Assembly (NCBI RefSeq): GCF_004683885.1 | Contig: NZ_CP038440.1 | Span: 1,708,001 to 1,772,000, forward strand | DNA length: 64,000 bases | Source of the DNA: Brevundimonas sp. MF30-B | GTDB taxonomy: Bacteria; Pseudomonadota; Alphaproteobacteria; Caulobacterales; Caulobacteraceae | Direction: 5' to 3' | Shown here: positions 1 through 7,068 of the stretch, in pieces | How positions within the stretch are numbered: the stretch's first letter is position 1 | How the letters are laid out: every line of letters starts with the position of its first letter | Notes under the pieces: generated by a model | Seen by the model: the letters and a program-made list of their open reading frames with translations, nothing else | What the model was told of the DNA's origin: nothing | Databases searched by the model: none | Program-made: the position numbers and the translations under genes

Positions 1-95
1 AGGTCGCTGCGCAGCCGCCAGGGGAGGTCGCCCTCGCGTCCGATCACGCCGTTCGCGCCGCGCGCGACGACCAGGACCAGATCCGCACGCGCCAT
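1..95 (-). CDS. folA: Dihydrofolate reductase, N-terminal fragment
   Basis: Reduces dihydrofolate to tetrahydrofolate in the cytosol, restoring the cofactor consumed by thymidylate synthase. Only the first 31 residues are present because the gene runs off the left edge. The visible N-terminus has the DHFR pattern: a hydrophobic first strand (LVLVVARG), then NGVIGREGDLPW, matching the Met20-loop consensus NxxIGxxxxLPW, then RLRSDL. Its ATG overlaps the stop codon of the MazG-like gene by one base (TGATG), and thyA lies just upstream, so thyA-mazG-folA forms one minus-strand operon. The thyA-folA pairing is common in bacteria and supports the call. Confidence 0.9.
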   Translation of the reverse strand, partial: MARADLVLVVARGANGVIGREGDLPWRLRSD

Positions 96-391
96 CAGCG
101 CGCCTCCAGCCAGCGCAGCCACTTGTCGCGCATGGCCTGTTCCAGATCGACGCCGGCGCGGGCGCAATAGATCAGCAGCATGCCCATGACGTCGGCCGCT
201 TCGTCAGCCAGGGCGCGTTCGTCCGCCTGTCCCCGCGCACGACCCGACAGGCGCAGATGTTCGGCCGTCAACTCGCCCAGCTCCTCCTGCAGCTTCAGCA
301 GCGCCCAGTCGCGGTCGCGGTCGATCCCGTGCTCGGCGGCGTAGATGTCGGAGATGCGCAGGACGTCGGCCTGCAGGGCCTTCAACTCCAT
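95..391 (-). CDS. MazG-like nucleotide pyrophosphohydrolase
   Basis: A 98-residue all-helical protein of the MazG-like NTP pyrophosphohydrolase family, which hydrolyses (d)NTPs to (d)NMP and pyrophosphate. The metal-binding pattern is visible as KLQEELGELTAE around residues 33-44 (ExxE) and DEAADVMGML around residues 63-72 (ExxD). The length fits the compact single-domain members. It sits between thyA and folA, with its start overlapping the thyA stop and its stop overlapping the folA start, so translation is probably coupled. The context suggests nucleotide-pool housekeeping, but the substrate cannot be read from the sequence. Confidence 0.8.
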   Translation of the reverse strand: MELKALQADVLRISDIYAAEHGIDRDRDWALLKLQEELGELTAEHLRLSGRARGQADERALADEAADVMGMLLIYCARAGVDLEQAMRDKWLRWLEAR

Positions 392-1269
392 CAGACCGCG
401 ACCGCCGCCTTGATATGCGGCCAGGGGGCATAGTCGGACAGGACGAAATCGCCGGGTTCATAGGCGAACAGGTCGTCGCGCGCGGCGATGGTCATGGTGG
501 GCAGGGCCAGGGGCTCGCGCGTCAGCTGCAGCTCGGCCTGTTCGATATGGTTCAGATACAGGTGGGCGTCGCCGAAGGTGTGGACGAACTCGCCGGGCTC
601 CAGCCCCGTGGCCTGGGCCATCATCATCGTCAGCAGGGCGTAGGAGGCGATGTTGAATGGCACGCCCAGGAAGACGTCGGCCGAGCGTTGATACAGGTGG
701 CAGCTGAGCTTTCCGTCCGCCACGAAGAACTGGAACAGGCAGTGGCAGGGCGGCAGGGCCATGTCGTCCACGTCGGCCGGGTTCCAGGCGCTGACGATAT
801 GGCGGCGGCTGTTGGGATTGGTCTTCAGGCCGTGGACCAGCTTTTCGATCTGGTCGATGACGCGGCCGTCGGGCGCGGTCCAGCTGCGCCACTGCTTGCC
901 GTAGACGGGACCAAGCTCGCCCTCGGCGTCGGCCCACTCGTCCCAGATGCTGACGCCGTTGTCCTTGAGATAGCGGATGTTCGTCTCGCCGCGCAGGAAC
1001 CACAGCAGCTCGACAATGATCGAGCGCAGATGCAGCTTCTTGGTGGTCAGCAGCGGAAAGCCCTTGGCCAGATCGAAGCGCATCTGGCGGCCGAACACGC
1101 CCAGCGTGCCGGTGCCGGTGCGGTCGTCGCGCCGCGCTCCGTTGTCCAGGATGTCGCGCAGCAGGTTCAGATACTGGCGCTCGGGATGATCGGCCGGCGC
1201 GGAGTAACCGTTGTCGAGGCTAGCCGGTTTCGTCGGTGACTTGGGTGGGAAGTGCCCGCTGCCGTCCAT
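391..1269 (-). CDS. thyA: Thymidylate synthase
   Basis: Converts dUMP to dTMP using methylenetetrahydrofolate. The protein is 292 residues from the ATG chosen here, slightly longer than E. coli ThyA because of an N-terminal extension of about 30 residues before [10 protein letters not shown]. Family landmarks are present: DRTGTGT near the N-terminus, [16 protein letters not shown], the active-site region [10 protein letters not shown] with the nucleophilic cysteine, [14 protein letters not shown] and the DAHLYLNH block. A GTG at 1311 in the same frame has no ribosome-binding site, whereas the ATG at 1269 has a purine-rich stretch upstream. It is the first gene of the thyA-mazG-folA cluster. 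The island encodes a second, very divergent TS-like protein at 10365-11150. Confidence 0.95.
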   Translation of the reverse strand: MDGSGHFPPKSPTKPASLDNGYSAPADHPERQYLNLLRDILDNGARRDDRTGTGTLGVFGRQMRFDLAKGFPLLTTKKLHLRSIIVELLWFLRGETNIRYLKDNGVSIWDEWADAEGELGPVYGKQWRSWTAPDGRVIDQIEKLVHGLKTNPNSRRHIVSAWNPADVDDMALPPCHCLFQFFVADGKLSCHLYQRSADVFLGVPFNIASYALLTMMMAQATGLEPGEFVHTFGDAHLYLNHIEQAELQLTREPLALPTMTIAARDDLFAYEPGDFVLSDYAPWPHIKAAVAV

Positions 1270-1391
1270 CGCTCTTGCCTCAGACCTCGACCATAGGCCG
1301 CGCTGAGTCACTTAAGAATCTACTAAGCGCAGGGTCGCGTCTTGATTTTCCGCAGCACCTCTCACGGATCGAGATAGTTGTGGGCGAATCA

Positions 1392-1928
1392 TCAGCCGCC
1401 GAAGCCGCCCCCATCGAGAAAGGCCTGTTCCTCGGGCGTCGTCTCGCGGCCCAGGGCGGCGTTGCGGTGAGGGAAGCGGCCGAACCGCACGATGATGTCT
1501 CGGTGCAGTTCGCCCCACTTCCTCAGTTCGGCGTCGTCGCCGATCAGCGCTAGATAGCGATCCTGATCCTCAAGCCGCTCGGAATGCTCGAAAGGCAGCA
1601 GGATGAAGTTGGCCAGCTGAGGCTCGAACGCCCGGTGATGGCCCGCCTCGACCGCCTGGTTCGCAAGCGCCAAGGCCAGCGGGTCGGTGGCGAACTGGTG
1701 CGCCGAGCCGCGAAAGCTGTTTCTCGGGTACTGATCCAGCAGGATCATCAGGGCCAAGGCGCCGTCGGGGGTAGCGAGCCAGCCGTCCAGTTCACGCCGC
1801 GCCGCACGGAAATGCGCCGCCTCGAACCGCGTCTTGAAGTCGGCGTCGAAGGCGTCGTTCTTGGCGAACCACTTGTCCGGGCCGGCCTCTTTCCAGAAGG
1901 TGACGACGTCTTCGGGAGTCACGGTCAT
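1392..1928 (-). CDS. DUF924 family protein
   Basis: A 178-residue soluble protein of the DUF924 family, whose members have an all-helical TPR-like fold and no firmly established function. The start at MTVTPEDVVTFWKEAGPDKW is typical, with the WF-x-KNDAFD segment following. The family hallmark LILLDQYPRNSFRG appears here as ALMILLDQYPRNSFRG, and HSERLEDQDRYL and HRDIIVRFGRFPHRN follow in the usual order. It starts 64 bp from the divergent ilvC-like gene. Length and motif order are as expected for an intact core gene. Confidence 0.88.
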   Translation of the reverse strand: MTVTPEDVVTFWKEAGPDKWFAKNDAFDADFKTRFEAAHFRAARRELDGWLATPDGALALMILLDQYPRNSFRGSAHQFATDPLALALANQAVEAGHHRAFEPQLANFILLPFEHSERLEDQDRYLALIGDDAELRKWGELHRDIIVRFGRFPHRNAALGRETTPEEQAFLDGGGFGG

Positions 1929-1991
1929 GTTCAGCGTCCTCGCAATCCAGCCTGTCGGGGCCAAACGCCCGCGCGGCGTCTGGCGTTTCGC

Positions 1992-2996
1992 ATGAGCGCC
2001 CCGCTGCCGGTCTATCATGACCGCGACTGCGACCTGTCGATCATCCGCGCTCAGCGCGTGGCGGTCATCGGTTATGGCAGCCAGGGGCGCACCCATGCGC
2101 TGAACCTGCGCGATTCGGGCGTCGCGGACATCGTCGTGGGCCTGAAGCCCGGCTCGGCCACGCGGGCCAGGGCCGAGGCCGATGGATTTCAGGTTCGGTC
2201 GGCGGGCGAGGCGACGGCCGGCGCCGACGTGGTCGCGGTCATGGTGTCGGACGAGGCGCACCGCGACCTGTGGACCCAGGAAATCGAACCTAACATCAAG
2301 CCCGGCGCCGCCCTGGTGTTCGCCCACGGGCTGTCGGTGCGGTTCGGCCTGGTCCAACCGCGCGCGGACCTGGACGTGATCCTGGCCTCGCCCAAGGGCA
2401 TCGGGCCGCGCATCCGCGAACTGTATGAGGCGGGAGAGGGCGTGTTCTGCCTGTTCGGCGTTCAGCAGGACGCCTCGGGCCGGGCCCATGCCCTGGGCCT
2501 GTCCTACGCGGCCGCCCTGGGCTGCGGGCGCAAGGGCATCCTGGAGACGACCTTCCGGGACGAGTGCGAAAGCGACCTGTTCGGCGAGCAGGTGGTGCTG
2601 TGTGGCGGCGTGGCGGAACTGGTGGACGGAGCCTTCACCACCCTGACCGACGCCGGCTATCCGGCCGAGGTCGCTTGGTTCGAATGTTTCTACGAGCTGA
2701 AGCTGGTGGTGGATTTGATGCACCGCATGGGCGTGGCTGGCGCCTTTGGGCGAATCTCCAACACCGCCGAGTACGGAGCCTATCTGACCGGGCCGCGCAT
2801 CATCGGAGCCGAATCCCACGCCGCCATGGACGCCGTTCTGGCCGAGGTGCGCGACGGCTCTTTCGTGCGCCGGCTGATGGCTGACTACGACGCCGGTTCG
2901 CCCGAACTGCTGGCGCGCCGCACAGCGCTGAGCCAACGCCCGATCGAACAGACGACGGCGCATCTGACGGCGGTGGCCGCCGAGGCGGAAGACTAG
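1992..2996 (+). CDS. ilvC: Ketol-acid reductoisomerase, divergent class I
   Basis: Catalyses the isomeroreduction of acetolactate or acetohydroxybutyrate in valine/isoleucine synthesis using NADPH and Mg2+. The 334-residue length is that of class I enzymes. The Rossmann motif VAVIGYGSQGRTHALNLRDS is near the N-terminus, FAHGLSVRF supplies the conserved His, ETTFRDECESDLFGEQ carries the metal-binding Asp and Glu, and FECFYELKLVVDL and SNTAEYG follow. Several blocks differ from the norm: the usual APKGPGH reads SPKGIGPRI, and the loop after GLKPGSA is altered. It stands alone, with no ilvBN neighbours. It may be a second, specialised copy, since the window cannot show whether a canonical ilvC exists elsewhere. 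Confidence 0.85.
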   Translation: MSAPLPVYHDRDCDLSIIRAQRVAVIGYGSQGRTHALNLRDSGVADIVVGLKPGSATRARAEADGFQVRSAGEATAGADVVAVMVSDEAHRDLWTQEIEPNIKPGAALVFAHGLSVRFGLVQPRADLDVILASPKGIGPRIRELYEAGEGVFCLFGVQQDASGRAHALGLSYAAALGCGRKGILETTFRDECESDLFGEQVVLCGGVAELVDGAFTTLTDAGYPAEVAWFECFYELKLVVDLMHRMGVAGAFGRISNTAEYGAYLTGPRIIGAESHAAMDAVLAEVRDGSFVRRLMADYDAGSPELLARRTALSQRPIEQTTAHLTAVAAEAED

Positions 2997-3015
2997 ATTT
3001 TCAGGGGAGGAAAGA

Positions 3016-3092
3016 TGGTCGGAGTGGCAGGATTCGAACCTGCGACCCCCGCGTCCCGAACGCGGTGCTCTACCAGACTGAGCCACACTCCG
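3016..3092 (-). tRNA. tRNA-Pro (anticodon CGG)
   Basis: A 77-nt cloverleaf on the minus strand. The acceptor arms CGGAGTG and CACTCCG pair, the T-arm contains GGTTCGAATCC, and the anticodon stem CCGCG/CGCGG encloses the loop TTCGGGA, giving anticodon CGG. The terminal CCA is encoded. Confidence 0.96.
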
Positions 3093-3249
3093 ACTTGAGG
3101 ACGCGGCTTATAACGAGGGGGTTTGGCCCCCGCAAGCGCCTATTCTCGACCCGCGAAAATAGTCTCGAAACGGGGTGTTGCATCGCCCGCGGCCTTGGCG
3201 TATTCGACCGCCCTCCCGCCGCCGAGGCGAGCGGGAACGCCGGACCTGC

Positions 3250-3323
3250 TGGGGAATGGTGTAATGGTAACACTACGGTTTTTGGTACCGTCATTCTAGG
3301 TTCGAGTCCTAGTTCCCCAGCCA
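3250..3323 (+). tRNA. tRNA-Gln (anticodon TTG)
   Basis: A 74-nt cloverleaf on the plus strand with acceptor TGGGGAA/TTCCCCA, T-arm GGTTCGAGTCC and anticodon loop TTTTGGT, giving TTG. The CCA end is encoded. It is the last clearly core gene before the left island boundary at 3624. Confidence 0.96.
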
Positions 3324-3890
3324 CCGCCCTCCCTGCTTTTGAGCGCCGTGGGCCCCCTCCGCCAGGGGTGCGTTTTACAGCGGGTTTGACAGTTGGTTTT
3401 CGGCTTCGGGTGTCGTGGAGCCGTGCGAGTCCGATGGCTTCTGCGGTGACGTAGCGGCGCGCCGCCTCTTCGCCCATCCATCGGTCAGCCGCCCCCTCTT
3501 CGCGCGCAGCCCCGCCAGCACGCTACAAGCACTGTTGAGCGCTCGCGAAAGGCCGCAACGTAGACAAATAGGAGGGGGAGGATCGCTGGAAGCGTTGCTT
3601 CCGATCGAGGGTCTTCCAGCGAGAGTGGCTCCGCGGGTATTCGCCGGGGGGCGTTTCACCGCTCTTCAGTCTTGTTCTGAATCGCCGCTATTCGCCGTGA
3701 TGCCGGCGGTTTGAGCCGGGAGGCTCATTCAGCGATGTTCACGGCCTTTCACATAGTTTCCATCTGCTGGGGGGGAAGGCGGAGGGGAAGGGGACCGCGT
3801 CTCGCCTTGGGCGATTACGCTCCAAACTGAACCCGCCGAACCCGAGACATCCCGATCATAGCACCGTTGGCTGTGAATCACGGAAGGCCT
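3324..3890. other. Gene-poor stretch at the left island boundary
   Basis: I see no convincing gene in these 567 bases. Open frames run through it, and some read straight into the tRNA genes, but they have no ribosome-binding sites or family-like blocks. The one notable element is the 16-bp copy of the tRNA-Asn 3' end at 3624-3639. Left of that, the DNA probably belonged to the spacer between tRNA-Gln and the ancestral tRNA-Asn. Right of it, the DNA is probably the outer edge of the island. Confidence 0.6.
3624..3639. repeat. Attachment-site repeat, distal copy
   Basis: The 16-mer AGTGGCTCCGCGGGTA is identical to 59647-59662, where it forms the 3' end of tRNA-Asn (its acceptor strand and encoded CCA) plus two flanking bases. 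A lone tRNA 3' fragment at one end and the intact tRNA at the other is the classic footprint of tyrosine-recombinase integration into a tRNA gene. The two copies bracket about 56 kb of accessory genes. Confidence 0.8.
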
Positions 3891-4376
3891 TTACTCGGTC
3901 CAGCGAGCATAGCGCTCTTCGGCATTCTCGATCTTCGAAAGCGAGGGTTTGGTCGTCAGGGCCCAGACCCGCTTCGACAGAGTCTCCAGATCTTTGGCGT
4001 AGTCGGCTTTCCAACCATTCCGGATAGCCCAGGACTGAATCTGGTTCGAGGGGTCTGCATGTCCCTTGGCGCGCAGAATGCGCAGGGTTTCGTCAGCCTT
4101 CTTTTTATCGCTCGCGTTGAGAAGGCCGGTCGATAGATTTATCGTCCGCGTCAGGCGCTCAAGGGCCCGAACCACAACCGTATCGCTAATAAGCGACGCG
4201 GCGGGCTGCGAGGCTTGGCCGTGGATGATCGGGCCCCAGCGCTGAATCCAGCCATCAGCGCTCTTGGGGATCCACGGAACGGCGACCACGCCTTCCACCG
4301 GACGCAGACCATCGGCGATGTCCAGGAGGCCGTCATCGGCGTAGTAGGCGAGAATGACCGAGGGTCGGGTCAGCAT
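3891..4376 (-). CDS. Companion protein of the retron RT, unknown function
   Basis: A protein of 161 residues from the ATG at 4376; a TTG at 4412 would add 12 residues and overlap the RT gene. I do not recognise the family. The N-terminus (SVILAYYADDGLLDIAD, then VVAVPW) alternates hydrophobic strands and acidic turns, as in an alpha/beta domain. The C-terminal half is helical and charged (LERLTRTINLS, DKKKADETLRILRAKGH). It starts 12 bp after the RT stop, so the two are probably co-transcribed, and its place matches that of retron accessory genes. The frame also stays open upstream to 4524, so it may instead be the tail of the RT fusion cut off by a frameshift. Confidence 0.6.
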   Translation of the reverse strand: MLTRPSVILAYYADDGLLDIADGLRPVEGVVAVPWIPKSADGWIQRWGPIIHGQASQPAASLISDTVVVRALERLTRTINLSTGLLNASDKKKADETLRILRAKGHADPSNQIQSWAIRNGWKADYAKDLETLSKRVWALTTKPSLSKIENAEERYARWTE

Positions 4377-4387
4377 CGGGCGTTTGG

Positions 4388-5980
4388 TCAGGATCTCGAG
4401 GCTGAGGCGCAATCCACCCCCGAGAGCGACGGGCCCCGCTCCGAGCGCTTTGACGGTCGCCTTGCCGAGAAACCCGCCGAGGTTGAGCGCACCGTCAGCG
4501 AGCTGACCTCGCCAGGCCGAATGTTAAGGCCTTCGCCAAGTCCCCACAGAGGATATCCGAGGGCCACGACGGCGTCGCCGACCGCGGCGGGCTTTGTGGC
4601 GGGCTCAAGCTCATAAAATTCGGTAGCGGGAATGGTGCCATGGTCGAGCACCGCCACGTCCCGATGCTTGTCGTAGTGGCGGACCTTCACCGTGAAGGTG
4701 GTCGTATGTCTCGAGGGGTGAAGGACTTCGACTTCGCTGAGACCTTCGACGCAGTGTGCGGCAGTCACCAAGCCGACACCCGCGAGAAAAAATGCCGTGC
4801 CATTGTGTTTCAAGGGAACTTCGATGACCCAGACTGCGCGGTCGCGCCGCTCTTCGACCGTCGGCGTCAGCCTGATTGGTTTGGCCGGAAGGCTCTTATT
4901 GTAGCGCTGGGCGAGGGAGCGCACGACAGGGTCCGTCTGGCCCTTGAGGTGCGCGACATATGCGATTTTCCCTCGCAGGTGGGCCGCCAGGCTGCCCTTG
5001 CCGCCGCCGGAAGCGTATTTGGCCTGTGCTTCGGCGAGGCCGACCCTCTCGAAGGAGTGCATCATTGCGCGGATGCGGCGGATGTAGCGACGGTCGACGT
5101 TGAGGCCGGCGTTGATCTTGACGCCGGTGACCATCCGCCGCGAGTTGCGGTCGGCGTAGTGTGCCTTGTCAGGATTGATCAGGAAGCCATTGCTCGCTAT
5201 CGCCCCACGCAGCTGGGGCGCAAGTACTTCGGGCGAGAAACGACCGGCACCTGCCACTGCGGTTTCAAACAGCGTCGTCGGCGGTTGGTAGCTGGAGAAG
5301 GTGATATCGTCGGCATAACGCGTGTAGATCGCGCGTGCCGACTTGGCGACCTGCTGTAGGTCGGTATCGAGCCGATAGCAGATCATGTTTGACAGGACCG
5401 GGCTAGTGGGTGCGCCCTGCGGAAGTTGGCCCATGTGGCAGCAGAGACGGGCGACGATCTCTGCCACGCCTTTTTCGACGCCGAGTGCTCGAAGCAGGCC
5501 GACGACCCGTTTCTCGGTGATAGTGGGGAAGAAGTCCTTCAGATCCAAGTTGACGACGAAGCGCCGGCGACCATGCGCCTCAGCGTTGGTCTTTACAGAG
5601 CGGTTGGGCACGAAGCCGTGGACGGGGTGGCGCGGGCGGTAAAGCTGATCGAGTAGTGGTGCGAGCTTGCTTTGAATAATCTTCAGCCGCCGGTCAGGCG
5701 CAGTGATGGTCCGTACCTTGCCCGAACGCTTTGCGATGTTGAATTCGGAGTACATGCGCCCCCGGAACCACCAAATCTTTTTCAACTCGGCCGGGCTCAC
5801 CTCGAGGTAGGCAAGAAGCGCATCCGGATTAGCGAGTTCAGGCGGGAGAGGAATCCGGATTTGCTTACCGAACATGCGGCGGGCAGATGTCACGAGGTCC
5901 CCCTTCCAATCCGCGAGGTTGCCATGAAGCACGCGCGGGCACGATGTGTGGAGACGTTCGCTCTTAGGCCGCAGTTGCAC
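4388..5980 (-). CDS. Retron-type reverse transcriptase fused to a truncated trypsin-like domain
   Basis: Residues about 60-345 form a reverse transcriptase. NAEAH (132-136, the retron NAxxH motif), LDLKDFF (motif A), LPQGAPTSP (motif B), RYADD (catalytic YxDD at 222-225) and VTG (284-286, the retron VTG motif) are all visible. Retron RTs copy part of a structured RNA into msDNA and act with an effector in phage defence. From about residue 383 a trypsin-like fold begins: GLVTAAHC holds the catalytic His (409), RDVAVLD the Asp (441), then VVALGYPLWG. The expected GxSGG serine motif is missing, and residues 499-530 are Ser/Arg-rich, as in a wrong frame. The likely start is uncertain; ATG 5875 is an alternative. 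The protease half therefore looks inactivated or shortened. Confidence 0.87.
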   Translation of the reverse strand: MQLRPKSERLHTSCPRVLHGNLADWKGDLVTSARRMFGKQIRIPLPPELANPDALLAYLEVSPAELKKIWWFRGRMYSEFNIAKRSGKVRTITAPDRRLKIIQSKLAPLLDQLYRPRHPVHGFVPNRSVKTNAEAHGRRRFVVNLDLKDFFPTITEKRVVGLLRALGVEKGVAEIVARLCCHMGQLPQGAPTSPVLSNMICYRLDTDLQQVAKSARAIYTRYADDITFSSYQPPTTLFETAVAGAGRFSPEVLAPQLRGAIASNGFLINPDKAHYADRNSRRMVTGVKINAGLNVDRRYIRRIRAMMHSFERVGLAEAQAKYASGGGKGSLAAHLRGKIAYVAHLKGQTDPVVRSLAQRYNKSLPAKPIRLTPTVEERRDRAVWVIEVPLKHNGTAFFLAGVGLVTAAHCVEGLSEVEVLHPSRHTTTFTVKVRHYDKHRDVAVLDHGTIPATEFYELEPATKPAAVGDAVVALGYPLWGLGEGLNIRPGEVSSLTVRSTSAGFSARRPSKRSERGPSLSGVDCASASRS

Positions 5981-6015
5981 AGCCCGTATGCGAAGGGAGA
6001 CCCCGCCCGGCTGTG
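5978..6015 (-). ncRNA. Hairpin upstream of the RT; possible part of a retron ncRNA
   Basis: CACAGCC (5978-5984) and GGCTGTG (6009-6015) form a perfect 7-bp stem around a G/C-rich loop. It lies immediately 5' of the RT gene, where retron msr-msd RNAs are normally encoded. The longer a1/a2 flanking repeat and the priming guanosine of a full msr-msd could not be identified by eye, so this is only a position-based candidate. Confidence 0.3.
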
Positions 6016-6341
6016 TTTATCAGGCGTCGTTCGATCGATCCAGTGAGCTACAGGCAATGATCGGCACCGCTCGCGCGCCCGGCTACGCGAACGTCCGGAA
6101 GTAGGAGCCCAGCCAACTTCTGGTTCTGGCGCGGTGAGGACCGTCCGTCTCCGATGTGCGCTAGTGTCTGCGGGACGTGGTCAGCAGTCATATGTCTAAA
6201 AAACCAACCACGGCGTCCGCCAACTCACGCCTAAGCCGTCGCTCGAACTATCCCTTGCTGTGGATTCGTCAAAAGCAAGCTTGCGCGTGTTCTCGTTTTG
6301 ATCTCATCAAGGCGGATGGGCGCGGCCGCATACAAGGGTGA
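6016..6341. other. Intergenic region upstream of the RT gene
   Basis: About 330 bases with no supported gene. It separates the minus-strand RT operon from the plus-strand LytTR gene, so it should hold both promoters and any retron RNA. A run of A residues near 6198-6203 within an A/T-richer patch is the only clear departure from the local base composition. Confidence 0.5.
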
Positions 6342-6497
6342 CGAGACGACGGGCTTCCAGAGCCCGGCGCAGGATCATGTCGAGGCCGTTCCCGACCTCG
6401 CCGACCTATTGTCCTGCTCACCGTTACGATCACGGGACCGCTCAGCGTCGCGGTTTGGGCGCTCACTGGTGTCGTTTTCGAGGGCGGGCCGCCGGCT

Positions 6498-6935
6498 TTG
6501 CAAACCTTGCCAGTCTTCCTCGGACCCGTCTCTCTGGTGACCGCGACGGCGCTCGCCCTTACCGTATTCCTGGGACGTGAGACGCCGATCCAAACTCAGG
6601 GCGCCACGACGCCTTCGCCCAAACACCCGGCGATCCACGCGCGTTTGTCCGGCAAGCTCAGGGGCGCGGTGATCTACGCCGTGCAGGCCGAGGATCATTA
6701 CCTGCGTCTGCACACCGAGCAGGGCTCGGACCTCATCCTGATGCGGTTTTCGCAGGCGCTGAAAGAGCTGGACGGTCTCGAAGGCGCACAGACGCACCGT
6801 AGCTGGTGGGTCTCTCGCCAGGCGGTCCGGTCGGTCGAGCGCGGAAACGGGCGCGCGTCTCTGACGCTGGTGAATGGTCTGAAGGCGCCCGTCAGCCGTC
6901 GCTACGCCCGAGCGTTGCGGGGCGACTGGTGGTGA
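6498..6935 (+). CDS. Membrane-anchored LytTR-domain regulator
   Basis: The C-terminal ~95 residues are a LytTR DNA-binding domain: the block GAVIYAVQAEDHYLRLHTEQ is the typical strand-turn, followed by ILMRFSQAL, THRSWWVS and VNGLKAPVSRRY. N-terminal to it is at least one hydrophobic helix (VSLVTATALALTVFLG). The frame stays open back to 6342 and encodes a further hydrophobic stretch (IVLLTVTITGPLSVAVW), so the real protein probably has several membrane helices. No ATG exists in that extension. The TTG at 6498 is a minimal start, and the 5' end may be damaged. The target genes are unknown. Confidence 0.72.
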   Translation: MQTLPVFLGPVSLVTATALALTVFLGRETPIQTQGATTPSPKHPAIHARLSGKLRGAVIYAVQAEDHYLRLHTEQGSDLILMRFSQALKELDGLEGAQTHRSWWVSRQAVRSVERGNGRASLTLVNGLKAPVSRRYARALRGDWW

Positions 6936-7003
6936 CCGGGGTGATCCTCACGACCTGTTCGATGGCGAGCGCCGCATTAGCGCAGGCTCCATTCTTCGGC
7001 TGA
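6932..7003 (+). CDS. Very short hydrophobic peptide ORF
   Basis: A 23-residue ORF starting with GTG, overlapping the LytTR stop. It reads like a bare export signal ending in ALAQAPFFG. It could be a translationally coupled small peptide, or simply the surviving signal peptide of a lost secreted protein. There is no independent support. Confidence 0.2.
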   Translation: MTGVILTTCSMASAALAQAPFFG

Positions 7004-7068
7004 CCCTGCAGACGGCGGCGGAGCCTGTGCGTTCGCGTCACGCTGCGTAGAGGTTGGAAGGATTCCTC

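Noticed and set aside
415-1239. Plus-strand open frame opposite thyA
   Set aside because: It is antisense to a complete thymidylate synthase, and its residue content is typical of a reverse-frame shadow.
3070-3477. Open frame running through tRNA-Gln
   Set aside because: It reads through a confident tRNA gene and has no ribosome-binding site or family blocks.
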